Shown: piece after piece, positions 1 through 11,600 of the stretch | How the letters are laid out: the number at the start of each line of letters is the position of its first letter | How positions within the stretch are numbered: position 1 is the first letter of the stretch | DNA from: Branchiostoma lanceolatum | Lineage: Eukaryota > Chordata > Leptocardii > Amphioxiformes > Branchiostomatidae | Assembly: GCF_035083965.1 (NCBI RefSeq) | Contig: NC_089727.1 | Span: 1,431,501 to 1,495,500, forward strand | Direction of reading: 5' to 3' | Length of the DNA: 64,000 bases | Translations under genes and position numbers: made by a program | The notes under the pieces: generated by a model | The model's database searches: none | What the model saw: only the letters and a program-made list of their open reading frames with translations | What the model was told of the DNA's origin: nothing

Positions 1-272
1 GTTTTGCACGCAGTACAACAGTGGGCTAATCCATTGGTATAAAAATAAATATCTAGCATAGCTTCCTCATATCTTGATATGGTAGTCCTGGGTCCTTTTC
101 TAGAACCTCTGGGAAGGGTAGAGGATCATCATACATAAGTGCAAATGTCCTAAAAGGTGACTAATGTTCTGTTCTGGTCAGGATAGCTGTCACCATTTTT
201 AACTTTTGATACCGCCATTCGTACTTCAGCGAGATCAGTACAATTTGAATCAACAGTGTACCCATCCATGCA

Positions 273-400
273 AACGCATTTCACTACCAGTGGACTAGCC
301 TACTGCTATATAGTTCACAGGTGCGTGGTATACAATATCTATGGAAACTGAGAAGGGCACTGCTCTATAACAATATGGTGTAGGAAGGACTTTAACTTCT
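273..400 (+). mobile_element. SINE 3' fragment (family 1)
   Basis: The block from the phrase 'actaccagtggactagcc' to 'ggactttaactt' matches the 3' halves of the full copies near 1704, 17861 and 34955. The tRNA-like head is missing. It ends just upstream of the first visible lipoxygenase exon. Confidence 0.7.
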
Positions 401-427
401 TTCCTACACCTTAAAGGAACGCCAACA

Positions 428-3400
428 AGAACGGCATCCCCCTGCGCGTGAAGTTCAACTCGGCGTTCCGTCGGTGGGAGAAGTTTGACGACTGCGAGAA
501 CCTCTGCAAGGTGGCGCTGGGCGAGGAGAACGTTCGGGAGTTTGCCACCGACATCTGGAGAACAGACTACGAGTTCGGCAGGCAGATTCTTAACGAGGTA
601 GGGTTCTGTGGTCGTAGGACATTCATCCAAGCAACTTTGTCTACTATGTTTAATACCGACATCATTCTCTCCAAAGACGTTTTGAAAGTCATCAAAATGT
701 AAGTGAATACATCAATTTCACATTGAACATCTGGAGAACCGACTGCGAGTTTGGAAAGCAGATTCTTAACGAGGTAGGACTGTTTGGTGGTACTTCTTCT
801 TCTTTACGTTGATGAAGGTTAGACATCCAGGTAATAAGATACGCCAAAAATGATTACTCAAGCAACTGGATAAGATTTTGTAACAGTCAGACGTTTCAGA
901 CAGTATCCACTGTCTTTCATCAGTGACTGTATCCACTGTCTTTCATCCGTCACTGATGAAAGACAGTGGATACTGTCTGAAACGTCTGACTGTTTCAAAA
1001 TCTTATCCAGTTGCTTGAGTAATTATTTTTGGCGTTTCTTATTCTTTCTTTAGCAGCATAGACTTTAGAGTCATATGACAACCACCTACAGCAGATTGAA
1101 GATTCTATTTCCTTTCTAGAGTTGTTCGACTGAGAAGGGTGTTTTGCCAACCGGAGTCTGATGTGAGACGAAGAGTATTGATTAGCAGGATGTTGATCCA
1201 CACAATATTGGCTACTATGTTAAATGCCGACGTCATTCTCACCAAAGACGTTTTGAAAGTCGTCAAAAATGTTAGTGATACATCAATTTAGCATTGAACA
1301 TCTGGAGAGCAGACTACGAGTTCTGCAGGCAGATTATGAGTTAGGTAGGACTATGTGCCACAGTGTAATAGTACTTCTTCTTTCTTTAAAGGCAACCGCT
1401 TTCAGCATATTGAAGACTCTGTTGTTTTTTTCTGGAGTCAAGATCAAAATACCTACAAATTACACATCAAGAGTCTAAAATCATTCGTCTCTCTTAATAT
1501 TGATAACCCTACCCACAAACTGTCTAACACTAGCCTCAAGAGCCGTAGCATCCGTCGGCAGGTCATGCCATTACTTCACAGCTTTACGAACGTTTTCTTT
1601 CCGCTGTCACTTTTTGGTTAACAAGGCAAGCAGAAATTATACATTGACTGTCTTGTTGAGTGTCCCAATGTGCTTTTATACAATCCTCCAATCTTCCTGC
1701 AACCGGTACAATGGCCGAGTGGGTAGAGTGTTCTCCTTGCATGCGGTAGGTCGTGAGTTCGAACCCCGGCCGGGTCATACCATGTACCAAAGACTCTAAA
1801 AATCTTTCTCTGCTTAGCACTCAGCATTTAGAAAAGAGTATGGAAGTTAAAACACATCACTACCAGTGGACTAGCCCCCTGCTGAAGTGACTCGCTCAAA
1901 TGTGTGTGGCCCAGGGCTGCAGAAACGGAGATGGGCGCCGCCTTATGCATCGTAATGGTGCGGGGAGGACTTTAACTTTTTTTAACCAATGTTCCCTCCT
2001 CAGTGCCACCCCAGCACCATCACGCGCTGCCGCATGGTCCCGCCCAACTTCCCGGTGCAGGACGAGACGCTGAGGCCGCAGCTGGAGCGCGGCATGAACC
2101 TCAAGCAGGAGGCAACAGTACGTATCATACATGCGGTCTTGATAAGGAACACTAGCCGTTTTGCATCTTCTTCGACGATATATCTGTGCATCAGTACCAC
2201 TCATCTATTGTTCCCTCTCTACCTATAGTCATTCGTTCATTAGCTCATTATATTCTACCATAGTCTGCTGGACTGTATGATTGTATAAGAAGCCCCCATA
2301 GACCATATGCTAAGCCGTACTAACCCAGTGCCGTCTTCCCTCAGTACATGATGGACTGCAAACTGCTGGACGGCCTTTCCCTGCGCAAGCACCAGGACAA
2401 CCTATATCTGTGCATCCGTTAATCACTGCCCTTTGTCTAACCCACTGGTTGTTTTCCTTTGTATCGCAGTCCGGCCGCCTGTACATGATGGACTGTAGCC
2501 TACTGGACGACCTCTCCCTGCGCAAGCCGGAGCACCACACACTCACTTCTTCCTTCCTTCCTTCATTCCTTCATTCATTCATTAATTCATTCGTTCATTC
2601 GCTCATTAATTTCTACCGCAGTCCGGCCGCCTGTATATGATGGACTGCAGCCTGCTGGACGGCCTCTCCCTGCGCAAGCCGGAGCACCACGCGCTCACTC
2701 TCTCCATCCTTCCTTCATTCATTCCTTCCTTCCTTCATTCATTCGTTCATTTGCTCATTATTTTCTACCGCAGTCCGGCCGCCTGTATATGATGGACTGC
2801 AGCCTGCTGGACGGCCTCTCCCTGCGCAAGCCGGAGCACCACGCGCTCACTCTCTCCATCCTTCCTTCATTCATTCCTTCCTTCCTTCATTCATTCGTTC
2901 ATTTGCTCATTATTTTCTACCGCAGTCCGGCCGCCTGTACATGATGGACTGCAGCCTGCTGGACGGCCTCTCCCTGCGCAAGCCGGAGCACCACGCGCTC
3001 ATTCTCTCCATCCTTCCTTCATTCATTCATTCCTTCCTTCCTTCATTCATTCGTTCATTTGCTCATTATTTTCTACCGCAGTCCGGCCGCCTGTATATGA
3101 TGGACTGTAGCCTACTGGACGGCCTCTCCCTGCGCAAGCCGGAGCACCACGCGCTCACTCTCTCCATCCTTCCTTCATTCATTCATTCCTTCCTTCCTTC
3201 ATTCATTCGTTCATTTGCTCATTATTTTCTACCGCAGTCCGGCCGCCTGTATATGATGGACTGCAGCCTGCTGGACGGCCTCTCCCTGCGCAAGCCGGAG
3301 CACCACTCACTCACTCTATCCTTCCTTCCTTCATTCATTCTTTAATTTGCTCATTATTTTCTACCACAGTCCGGCCGCCTGTATATGATGGACTGTAGCC

Positions 3401-6400
3401 TTCTGGACGGCCTCTCCCTGCGCAAGCCCGAGCACCAGGACGAGGAGAACGAGTTCCACCCCACCGCCCCCATGGCGCTGTTCTACGTCAACGGGAAGAA
3501 GGAGTTCGTGCCCATCGCCATCCAGCTGTACCCTCAGGTTAGCCGCCTGATGCCGTCCGGCAGGTTCATGTACGATGACAAGGTGAGATAGCTGTGGTAG
3601 GTAGGGACGGACCCGGTGGAGTTATGGCGGAATGGGGACCACAAAGGCCACGTGGTTTCAGGCTCGCTGGCATCAGTTTGGTGAGTGATTCTGTCGCTTA
3701 CCGACCTAAGCGCCGGATCAGACAGCCCGGTTCTGGCTCTGGGTCGGTCCACCGTTTGATGACTTTCGGCGTGAAAGCAGCTTCACGCACGACCATGCGG
3801 CGACGCAGATTTCCGTCTCATATGGCATCGACCTTTTCAAATGGCAACTACCATTTGGGAGACGGCAATCTGACGTAGCGATGACTAATGGTTATATCGT
3901 ATCGACTGCGTTATCACGCTTTCACCATCCATACTAGAATATCCAGTTAGTGTTCACAGCTATCTAGAAAGGCGCGAACAGTCGGGGGTTCTTTCTGCTG
4001 GAAGCACATAAAAGCATGGCGTAAAGAGAGCCGCATCGTGGTGTTCTGCGATATCCCCATCCTGTCCTACACTCCACGTAGAACTTTAGTTGTCTTATGA
4101 TGTGAAACATTTCTTTCTTATTTCTAAAGGTTGTGGTTCTAGTCGCACTCTCGTGCGCAGTCCATGTTTTTACATCCCCTGCTCATGTGGCTTTGCTCAT
4201 TAAGTTGTTGTGGGTTGGTATTCATATTGCAATTGGGCATAAAGAAGACTGGTTCATACTTGCAATATGGTATAGCTTAGAGCAGAATTAGTTTAAACAT
4301 TTTATCGACGTCTAAAGGCGATTTGTACTTTTTTTTCATCACAGCCTGGCCCAGAAAACCCCATCTGGACCCCCATGGACTCCGACTTCGACTGGATCCT
4401 CGCCAAGATGTACCTGCGCAGTGCGGATGCGCAGATCCACCAGCTAGTGTCCAACTCACTAACACAGGTACAGAACCCTCATAGCCAACAGACAAAAAAT
4501 TGTAGGCATTGCCGAGAAAGATTTAACTATTTCCCAGCAGAAGGGTTGTAATCATTAAATTTTCGACCAGGTCTTCGGTCTTCTTCGGGATACCACAGGA
4601 CCAGATTGCTTAGCACACGTCACTCCCCGGAAATGTGACGTGGGTAACGGGTCAAAGGTGGTGGGAAGTCGGTATCGGCCCCTCCCAGTTCAATGACAGA
4701 TGATGGGTCCGTCTAGCTTCCTTCACTGTAGGAATATATTGATAGGTGATCTTAACTTTAAGTCTGCCATACTATATGATAAAATATGATTTCTTGATTT
4801 CAGCTCGTGATGGAGCCGTTTGCGGTGTCCACCTACCGGAACCTGTCGGCGGCGCACCCCGTGTACAAGCTGCTGGTGCCGCACGTGCGGAAGGTGTTCG
4901 CGCACAGCCTGGTGCTGAAGGAGCACGTGATCGGGGAGGGCAGCATCCTGGACGACATCAGCCCGTACGACGCGGACGGCAGGAAGGAGCTCATCAGGAG
5001 GTGCGACATTTCTACATTACCGTGTTTCTTGGTTTCTGTTTGTGTCTGTGTGTGTGTGTCTCTCTCTCCCCTCTCTCTCTCCCCTCTCTGTCCTCTTTCT
5101 CTTTCATTCTCTCCCCCTCTCTCTCTTTCCCTCTCTCATTCTCTCTCCCCCTCTCTCTATTTCTCTATCTCATTCTCTCTCCCTCTTTCTCTCTCGCTCA
5201 TTCTATCCCTCTTTCTCTCATTTTCTCTCCCTTTCTTTCCATCTTTCTTTCTTTCTGCCTCATTCTCTCCCTCCCTCTCTCTCTCATTCTCTCTCATTCT
5301 CTCTTTCTCAATCTCATTCTCTCTCCTCTCTCTCTCTCTCTGTTTTAGCATGTTCACGTACGTCACGTGATTTTCTGCACACGTTACTTTAGGGTCAAAT
5401 GATGTGATTTTATTTTTATTGGATAAAAAGATGGATATATCTACAACACGATATCCAATATTCAAATCTAATCGTTGGCCTGCTCTTGCCGTCTGACACG
5501 TGCAGATACTTCGCCAACTTCAAGTTCAAGATGCTGAACTTCCCCGCCATGCTGGCCGAGAAGGGCCTGGACGACAAGGAGGCGCTGCCGGGATACTACT
5601 ACCGCGACGTCAGTACAACTTCAAGTTCATTCCAGTGCAAACATATACATGTATTCATAAAGTATAGTTCTGTAGAAGATTCCTATGGTTGTGTTTTTCG
5701 ATGCAAAATCTGAGGGGGGAAATCTGTATCTTGTATGTTTTACACAGTTAATATTATAAGGTACATGTTTTCCCTTCGGGCCCTTGTTTTTATTGTATAT
5801 ACAGCTTCAGGGAGTGAATATAGTCGAATTAATGTCTTCCTCCCAAGCCTTTGACAGTCAAATGTAGTCATGCTGAATATCTACTTTAAACGTCCAAGAG
5901 TGCCCCGTATATCTTGTTTAATTGAAGTTCATTCATTATGCAAATAAGATTTTGATTAACACTAATGTTTCGATTGACCACTTCCTGTCACTCTACGGTG
6001 AATGTGTCTAGCATGTGAAGGACATTTAAGTGCGAAAACACAGACATACCAAAAACAATGCCTCCCCGTAAATCAGTAGACACTTCCATGACCAGGACTG
6101 TCATATCTAATAAACGACCAGTTTTGCTACCTCTGACCTGTACTTCCTGCCACTCCGACTCAGGGCGGTTTGCTGATATGGGAAGCCATCAGCAGGTACG
6201 TGGGGGACATCCTGAAGATGTTCTATGACGACACGGTTGTTGTTGTTGTTGTTGTTGTTGTTGACAGTACCCTGTTGTCCCCCAGGACGGGTTGCTGATA
6301 TGGGAAGCCATCAGCAAGTATGTATGTGACATCCTGAAGATGTTCTATGACGACACGGTTGCCCTGAGAGACGACCTGGAGATCCAGACCTGGATCCGTG

Positions 6401-9355
6401 ACGTCAAGCAGCGGGGACTGCAGGTGGGGCAGTGTTCATGTAGTTCTGTAGACTGTAGATCCAAGACTGCAGGTGGGGCATGTAGTTTTGTGACCCCACA
6501 GGTCCGTGAATAGCTTATCGGGTTAGCTATTGGTAGATCAGAGGAAGATAATGCTCTTAAGCCACAATCTGTTTGGTAGCTCTTCGTAGCCGAAGACGAC
6601 TGTCGGTGTACTCATCACAATCTAACGTTAGGGAAAACTTAAATCTTAGCTACCTTTCTCAGGGCATGAACGAACTTCTACTGCCCCTTGTTCTACTCCG
6701 TCTCCGAGACGAAGGGCGGTTAGACTCAGTCACGTTTAATCCAGGCCCTGCGGAAGGTAGCTGAACCCCAGCCATGTAAGGGCCTTGTCACACTTGTGCG
6801 TATTTTCCTAGTATTCAAGTGCGCGTGGGCTGCGGATTAACATTTTTTTGGTTCAAGTAAGGTTTACGGGAAAGAAGTTGTTTTCTACTTTTCCACCGTT
6901 GTGCAGCCTAGTGATCCAACCTAAGAAATCACTTAATCGGCTGCAGACTTAACCTAAACCAAAAACATGTTAACACACAACTCATGCGGACTTGTATATA
7001 CGCACAAGTGTGACAGGGGCTTAATCTCGTGCTACGTCACCTCATGCCACGTCATCTGGTCATATCAAGCTACTGTACTGTAACATACTGGATCTCTTGT
7101 TTAGTAGACTGATTAATTTTCCGCCTCCTGTGCTCCTCAGTGGGAGGATGAGTCCGAGAAGGGTTTGCCGGACGGCGTGCGGACCATCTGTACTGTAACA
7201 TACTGGATACTTGTTAAGTAGACTGGTTAATTTTCCGCCTCCTTGCTCCTCAGTGGGAGGATGAGTCGGAGAAGGGCCTGCCGGACGGCGTGCGGACCAT
7301 CCGTGAACTGGCGGACATCGTGACCAGCGTCATCTTCACGTGCAGCGCGCACTACGCCGGGCACAACGCCGCGCAGCAGGACGTCTACAGCCTGGTACGG
7401 CGGCTCATGTGGTGGTGTACTCCAAATGAATAATGAGTAGCAACATTCCTGTCATAATTGACTTGCCAGTTGCGTTGTCCTCTTACTGTCATGCCCCATG
7501 TTCGGCCCCTGTGGAAATAGTCTCATGCTAAAACTCTAAAGCGTCAATAGAACCCATTGCCACTAAGTATCCTTACTAAATACACTTAAACGAGACCTAT
7601 AATTGGACCGTGTGACAGGCTGCTACCACGCAGCTTCTCTGCGAAGCTGGTCTGTTATACCGAATGTTGGTAGAGGTCATTCTGAATCAAAATTGAATTG
7701 TGTCTTGCCAACATAAACATTTTGGACTTGGCAAAGACCGGAGCTGATCATTTGAAAAATTAAGTGAGTTCAATTGTTTTGTTGGCAATTCACAGTTCAC
7801 CTCTGATTCAGATACAGAAACTGGTGCGTTACACAGAAGGGTGTCTATACCGGTTGAACAATACTGTAAATGCATTTAAGTTCGCGTGGTTTTTGTTTCG
7901 CGCTAAGGCGAAAATGAAGTGCTTGCGGTGGTTTTAAGTTTGCGGCAGCGCCATGGTCACATACTGCTACAGTATTGGATAAAGATGTTCGCGGTGAAAC
8001 GTCGCCGCGAAAACCGCGAACATAAAACCACCGCGAACATTTCTGCATTTACAGTATACTATTCGATAGAAATGCAGAATGTTCTAAACCACCAGGTCGT
8101 TCAGTTTAATACAGCCAGCTGCTGTCGCGCCGCGTGCGCGCTGTTGCACATGTGTTACGCTGAATGGTGGTTGATTTTTGAAAACTCCTACCTCCGACCC
8201 TCCAGGTGCCGAACTCGCCGATGAACATGCGCCGCGCGCCGCCCAAGCGGAAGCCTCGGAAGGGCGAGACTGAGATGGAGGACATCATGGAGGCGCTCCC
8301 CGACAGGCAGGCGTCCTGCAAACAGCTCAACATGGCCATGGCGCTCTCCAACCTGGGCATAGACGAGGTAGGGTAGAACAAATAACATCTCAACATCGCA
8401 CTGTCCAACCTGGGGATAGACGAGGTAGGGTATGATACATAACAAGCTGGTAAGCCTAGCCTCCGTTGCAGTCCTTTTCCCCGCGGCGCTTTTTTTTTGT
8501 CAATTTTTTTTGGGGGGGGGCGCCGCGTATCTGCTTCGGATCTCGTATCCGCCGTGCCCCTGTGTCCGCTGGGGCAGACACAGGGTCTATAGCGGACACA
8601 GGGGCACGGCGGATACGAGATCCCAAGCAGATACGCGGCGCCCCCCCCCCAAAAAAAAATTGAAAAAAAAAACGCCGCGGGGAAAAAGACTGCAACGGAG
8701 GCTATGGTAAGCCCCTGTCACACAGTTGAAGAGCTTCGGCCGCATTTGTTGATCGCCGTCTGATTAGCGACTAGTTCTATCACCTCTGACTCTACATCCT
8801 GCCACCCAGGCAAGTGTAACCTTTGCGATCATCTTTCCACTCACTTTCTGCTACTCTACTGACAGGATATCTAGATACCCACGGACATACATTAACGCAA
8901 ACAAACACTCACCGAAGTTGTGCAATATGCACTGGAAAGCTATATAAGTGAGAACCTCATGTACTTTTCATTTAGTCTGTACACTTGAAGAAGCTGTCAA
9001 GCGGTGGTACTAGACTGAATAAAAGTTCTACACAGGAACTACGCGGCTTCAGATGTCTTACTGGGGGACGACTGCGGTGTGAAAGATGTCGGTTAGCTTG
9101 AGGAATGAATCCACTCTACTATATACTCACCGAAGTTGTGTTTATTTCAAATTCCACCTGCAGGAGGACGATGGCGGCTGCTTGGGGCACTTCAGCGACA
9201 GGTACTTCACGGAGGACCGCGCGCAGGTGATCCTGGGGCAGTTCCAGCAGACCCTGCAGCAGATCGCCGAGACCATCCGCCGCCGGAACGAGGCGCTGGA
9301 CGTGCCCTACACGCACCTGCTGCCAGAGAAGCTGCCCAAGGCATTCAGAGTCTAG
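428..9355 (+). CDS. lipoxygenase-like protein, 3' part of gene (probable non-canonical or inactive enzyme)
   Basis: Exons: about 428-597 (left edge uncertain), 2004-2117, 3370-3537, 4345-4467, 4804-5000, 5506-5608, 6286-6423, 7254-7394, 8206-8367, 9164-9355 (stop 9353-9355). All junctions are GT/AG and phases agree throughout, giving one frame of about 500 residues. The order of motifs is that of the animal lipoxygenase catalytic domain: a segment ending FGRQILNE, then PPNFPV, GRLYMMDCSLLDGL, FVPIAIQLYPQ, DFDWILAKMYLRSAD, MEPFAVSTYRNL, HPVYKLLVPH, and a C-terminal LPEKLPKAFRV. The N-terminal part (PLAT domain) lies left of the window. Canonical enzymes bind iron with two His in HxxxxHxxxxH, one His in SAxH, an Asn, and the C-terminal Ile. 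Here the first motif reads HQLVSNSLTQ, SAxH reads SAHY, the Asn is kept and the end is Val. Family membership is clear; dioxygenase activity is doubtful. Confidence 0.88.
890..923 (-). ncRNA. hammerhead ribozyme-like motif
   Basis: Read on the minus strand: CTGATGA, a 7-bp stem II (AGACAGT/ACTGTCT), GAAA, then CGTC. The bases before CTGATGA (ACAGTCA) pair perfectly with those after GTC (TGACTGT), giving a 7-bp stem I. All core hammerhead bases are present. Stem III would be only the self-complementary ACGT, so activity might need a dimer. No activity can be shown from sequence. Confidence 0.5.
953..986 (+). ncRNA. hammerhead ribozyme-like motif (opposite arm)
   Basis: Plus-strand mirror of the motif at 890-923: CTGATGA, stem II AGACAGT/ACTGTCT, GAAA, CGTC, with a 4-bp stem I (GTCA/TGAC). 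Because both arms of the foldback carry the motif, a transcript of either strand would contain one sense copy. Confidence 0.5.
1704..1981 (+). mobile_element. tRNA-derived SINE, family 1, full copy
   Basis: The head looks like a tRNA gene: an A-box-like TGGCCGAGTGGGTAGAG and a B-box GAGTTCGAACCCC about 40 bases later. The body includes 'cagtggactagccccctgct' and ends in 'ggaggactttaacttt'. A second full copy is at 17861-18150 and a diverged one at 34955-35254. It lies in a lipoxygenase intron, just before the exon at 2004. Confidence 0.85.
2344..3369 (+). repeat. exon-derived minisatellite, unit about 153 bp
   Basis: Six units (from about 2465, 2615, 2767, 2921, 3075 and 3230), plus an older diverged copy at 2344, each hold a 3' splice site, the first ~70 bases of the exon at 3370 (SGRLYMMDCSLLDG reading), then a CATT-rich microsatellite. 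The final unit runs on into the complete exon 3370-3537. The earlier ones cannot replace it because they lack the exon's second half. A polymorphic locus is likely. Confidence 0.92.
5041..5345 (+). repeat. pyrimidine-rich microsatellite (CT/TTCTC)
   Basis: About 300 bases almost wholly C and T on the plus strand, 40 bases after the donor of exon 4804-5000. Long open frames of Ser/Leu through it are composition artefacts. Such mirror-like polypyrimidine DNA can form triplex structures (general knowledge). Confidence 0.9.
6164..6264 (+). repeat. partial copy of exon 6286-6423 followed by (GTT)n
   Basis: Bases 6164-6237 repeat the acceptor edge and first ~74 bases of the downstream exon (ctgatatgggaagccatcag and 'ttctatgacgacacggtt'), then dissolve into a GTT run. 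The real exon follows at 6286. Confidence 0.88.
6777..7024. mobile_element. foldback MITE, ends in CACACTTGTGCGTAT
   Basis: Terminal inverted repeats of about 28 bases (ccttgtcacacttgtgcgta and its complement near 7000-7020). The interior pairs imperfectly. A lone terminus of the same kind follows at 8705-8725 (taagcccctgtcacac). No coding capacity. Confidence 0.75.
7141..7253 (+). repeat. partial copy of exon 7254-7394 and its acceptor region
   Basis: Bases 7141-7188 repeat the first 48 bases of the exon at 7254 (tgggaggatgagtccgagaa). The intron sequence just before both copies is also repeated ('ctgtaacatactggat', 'ttttccgcctcc'). One upstream copy only. Confidence 0.88.
7862..8056. mobile_element. 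foldback MITE, ends TACTGTAAATGC
   Basis: Inverted ends TACTGTAAATGC/GCATTTACAGTA with GC-rich inner arms (ttcgcgtgg, ccgcgaac). The ends resemble the TACTGTAATTC family at 54933 and 57851, so these may be related groups. Confidence 0.75.
8090..8175 (+). repeat. dispersed repeat with CCAGCTGCTG core
   Basis: Shares 'ccagctgctgtcgcgccgcg' and flanking bases with copies at 52342-52460 (+) and, reversed, at 43405-43520. A weaker match starts near 7600. Class unknown; probably a short non-autonomous element. Confidence 0.55.
8386..8429 (+). repeat. copy of exon 8206-8367 3' edge plus donor
   Basis: The stretch 'ctgtccaacctggggataga' then cgaggtagggta repeats the last ~35 bases of the lipoxygenase exon ending at 8367 and its donor. 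One tandem copy lies on the intron side. Confidence 0.85.
8457..8704. mobile_element. TAGCC-family foldback element with 9-bp target duplication
   Basis: A 248-bp near-perfect hairpin that starts TAGCCTCCGTTGCAGTC and ends in its complement. It is flanked by identical TGGTAAGCC at 8448-8456 and 8705-8713. A 9-bp duplication with long inverted ends suggests a Mutator-like transposase; that is inference, since the element encodes nothing. Confidence 0.88.
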
Positions 9356-9660
9356 GGAAACTACAGTAGAGTCTAGAGAAACTACAGCAGAGTCTAGGGA
9401 AACTACAGCAGAGTCTAGAGAAACTACAGCAGAGTCTAGGGAAACTACAGCAGAGTCTAGAGAAACTACAGCAGAGTCTAGGGAAACTACAGCAGAGTCT
9501 AGGGAAACTACAGCAGAGTCTAGAGAAACTACAGCAGAGTCTAGGGAAACTACAGCAGAGTCTAGTGGCACTACGATAGAGTCTAGAGAAACTACAGCAG
9601 AGTCTAGTGGAACTACAATAGAGTCTAGAGAAACTGCAACAGAGTCTTGTAGAACTGCAA
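9349..9660 (+). repeat. 21-bp minisatellite beginning at the lipoxygenase stop codon
   Basis: About fourteen units of gagtctagggaaactacagc plus one base, alternating ggg/gag variants and decaying toward 9660. The first unit contains the last codons and the stop (GTC TAG), so the array grew from the terminal exon into the 3' UTR. Confidence 0.92.
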
Positions 9661-9689
9661 CGTGACTGAGAGAATAGATTTATTGTTTA

Positions 9690-10290
9690 TGCCTACTGTA
9701 CGGGTGGGGTTGATTTTCCTTTGCTAAAAGTGTGAAACTTCCCAAAGCCTTCAGCGTCTAGTGAAACTATACTACAACATGGCAGAGAAAAAATTTGTCT
9801 CTTAAATGGGTTGTCATTCAGTCAGCTAGATCTCTTGGTTACTTTGAAATATGGTTAATACAAAACTTCTGACCATTTATACGACTTACTTAGTTGCTTG
9901 AGTAAGTTTCGTATTGAATATGCCTGCTGTACGGGTGGGGTTGTTTTCCCTTGCTGAAAGTGTGTCAAGAAACTGCCCAATGCCTTCAGGGTCTAGTGGA
10001 ATTACAACGCGACAGAGAAAATAGATTTATTGTATTGAGTATGTCTAACGTTACTGTACGGGTGGGGTTGTTTTTCTTTTGCTAAAAATAAAAGTGTGTC
10101 CGAGAAACTGTCCAACGCCTTTAGGCTCTAGTGGAACTACAACACGACAGAGAAAATAGATTTACTGTATTAAGTATGCCAGCTGTACGGGTGGGGTTGT
10201 TTTTCTTTTGCTAAATCTAAAAGTATGTCCGAGAAACTGCCCAGAGCTTTCAGAGTCTAGTGAAACTACAACACGACAGAAAAAATAGAT
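9690..10290 (+). repeat. about 125-bp repeats derived from the lipoxygenase last-exon end
   Basis: Four units near 9745, 9975, 10100 and 10225 each hold a version of 'gaaactgcccaaagccttca' plus gtctag (the final codons and stop), followed by 'gtacgggtggggttg' and a T-rich stretch. A weaker unit lies near 10710. They extend the last-exon duplication well past the gene end. Confidence 0.8.
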
Positions 10291-10299
10291 TTCTTGAAA

Positions 10300-11600
10300 A
10301 AATGTGTCAATCTAGTGGGTCAGTTAGTCCGCTAGGTATGCTGAAAACGTCAGAATGCGGGTTGGGGATGCATTGCTACTTTCCAAAGAAGCCTCTAGAA
10401 TCTGATGGCACAAAGAGACGATCTACTATATAGGTTGACAATATATCTTGCTGGTTGTTTCGTGGAATGTTATTCAATTCTACATTGGGAATGTTGTCTG
10501 GGATTGAGTACAACTTCAGACATGGGTTTACCACATATATTCGAAACATTAAGCTGGGCATGTAATTAAGAGTGAAATGAAAATTGTTTTGTTTTTCTTT
10601 GCCAAGGGGCTGAAGAGGCAAGAACACAACGGAGAGAAATGAAGTTATCGAAATGTCTGTCGTTTCTTAAATTCTGTGGGCTGATATTTCAGTTGGATAG
10701 GTTGACTGGAGGTAGGGGTTGGTTTTTGCTTTTGTTAAAAGTGTGAAGAAACAAGACCATGACTAACATATGGATTCAGTGCGATGTCTAAAAGCTATCT
10801 AAATATACATATGTATCATCTACTTGTTGTTTAGTCGGCTGGAATGCATTAACGTAAATTCCTGGGGATCATATATCTAAGCTAGATTACGGGTATGTTG
10901 GTATCTTGTTCCTGAAGCATTGCCACTAATGAATACCATGAGAGTTGAGAAAGCAACAGTACATGCTGCTACTACAGGCGTGTCGTACGGTATACCAGCG
11001 GTGTAGGATCTTTGATTATTTGGGAATAGATGCTAATTTATATCAAACAGTCATAAAATGTCGTTTGCCGAGTGTTAAGAGACATACTGTCGTCGCCTGA
11101 GATGCAGTGTTTCTACATCACATCCTAGCAATACATACTTTTTACCATGAGCGGAAAAAACATCAACGCAAACTTTGTTGCTAAACCAAGGTGAAGCTGG
11201 TACGAACCGTCTTGTTTCTTTATGTTCGTTTTCAGTGTCATTGCTTTCCTTCTTGTTGGTCGTCAGTATAAATTATGCTGCTCTTATGAGGACAACAGAC
11301 AGAAAGTGAAATTCTTCTGATGACCGTATATATCTATGCACTGAGCGAATTTCTTCGCATTGATATTATCCTTAATGTTAAAGAAAGGGGAAGCTGGCGT
11401 CGGCACCTTGTCGGGGTGTCAGTAGTGTTGAGAATAAAAACGCACATTATCTAGAAGTATGTGGAGCGTCGTGCTTTGTACTGTCAACAGAGTATCCATC
11501 ACTACGTCATCATGACCACCCCGATACCCCACGTTTTAACGTCACTTGTTTCCATGACGACGCCTTGGTTTAGGTTTCCTCCTACGTTGCTAGGTGACCA
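10300..11600. other. no recognisable gene
   Basis: AT-rich spacer between the lipoxygenase and the next gene. I see no long frame with coding character and no RNA gene. A possible regulatory cluster at its right end is listed separately. Confidence 0.6.

Larger units (their letters stand above)
836..1040. mobile_element. foldback element with two opposed hammerhead-like motifs
   Basis: A nearly perfect inverted repeat of about 95-bp arms. The outer arms contain 'caagcaactggataagatt' and its complement; the inner arms carry the motif CTGATGA...GAAACGTC, one on each strand. Related copies lie at 54062-54235 and 54365-54530. I infer a non-autonomous element, perhaps derived from a Penelope-like retroelement. 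Confidence 0.8.
720..1352 (+). repeat. two partial copies of a lipoxygenase exon 3' edge plus donor
   Basis: Bases 725-779 and about 1287-1352 repeat the end of the exon that closes at 597 (atctggagaaccgactgcga, then cttaacgaggtagga), including the donor GT. Both are diverged and lack the rest of the exon. A foldback element (836-1040) sits between them. They are intronic relics of exon-edge duplication. Confidence 0.75.

Noticed and set aside
1704-1780. tRNA gene
   Set aside because: A and B boxes are present but the acceptor stem does not close and the sequence continues into a repeated SINE body.
4746-5392. Three overlapping open frames of 116-200 residues rich in Ser, Leu, Phe and Pro
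   Set aside because: They run through the CT microsatellite after exon 4804-5000; only the exon part is coding.
8432-8710. Three overlapping frames of 65-92 residues
   Set aside because: They translate the two arms of a hairpin transposon, hence the near-identical products on both strands.
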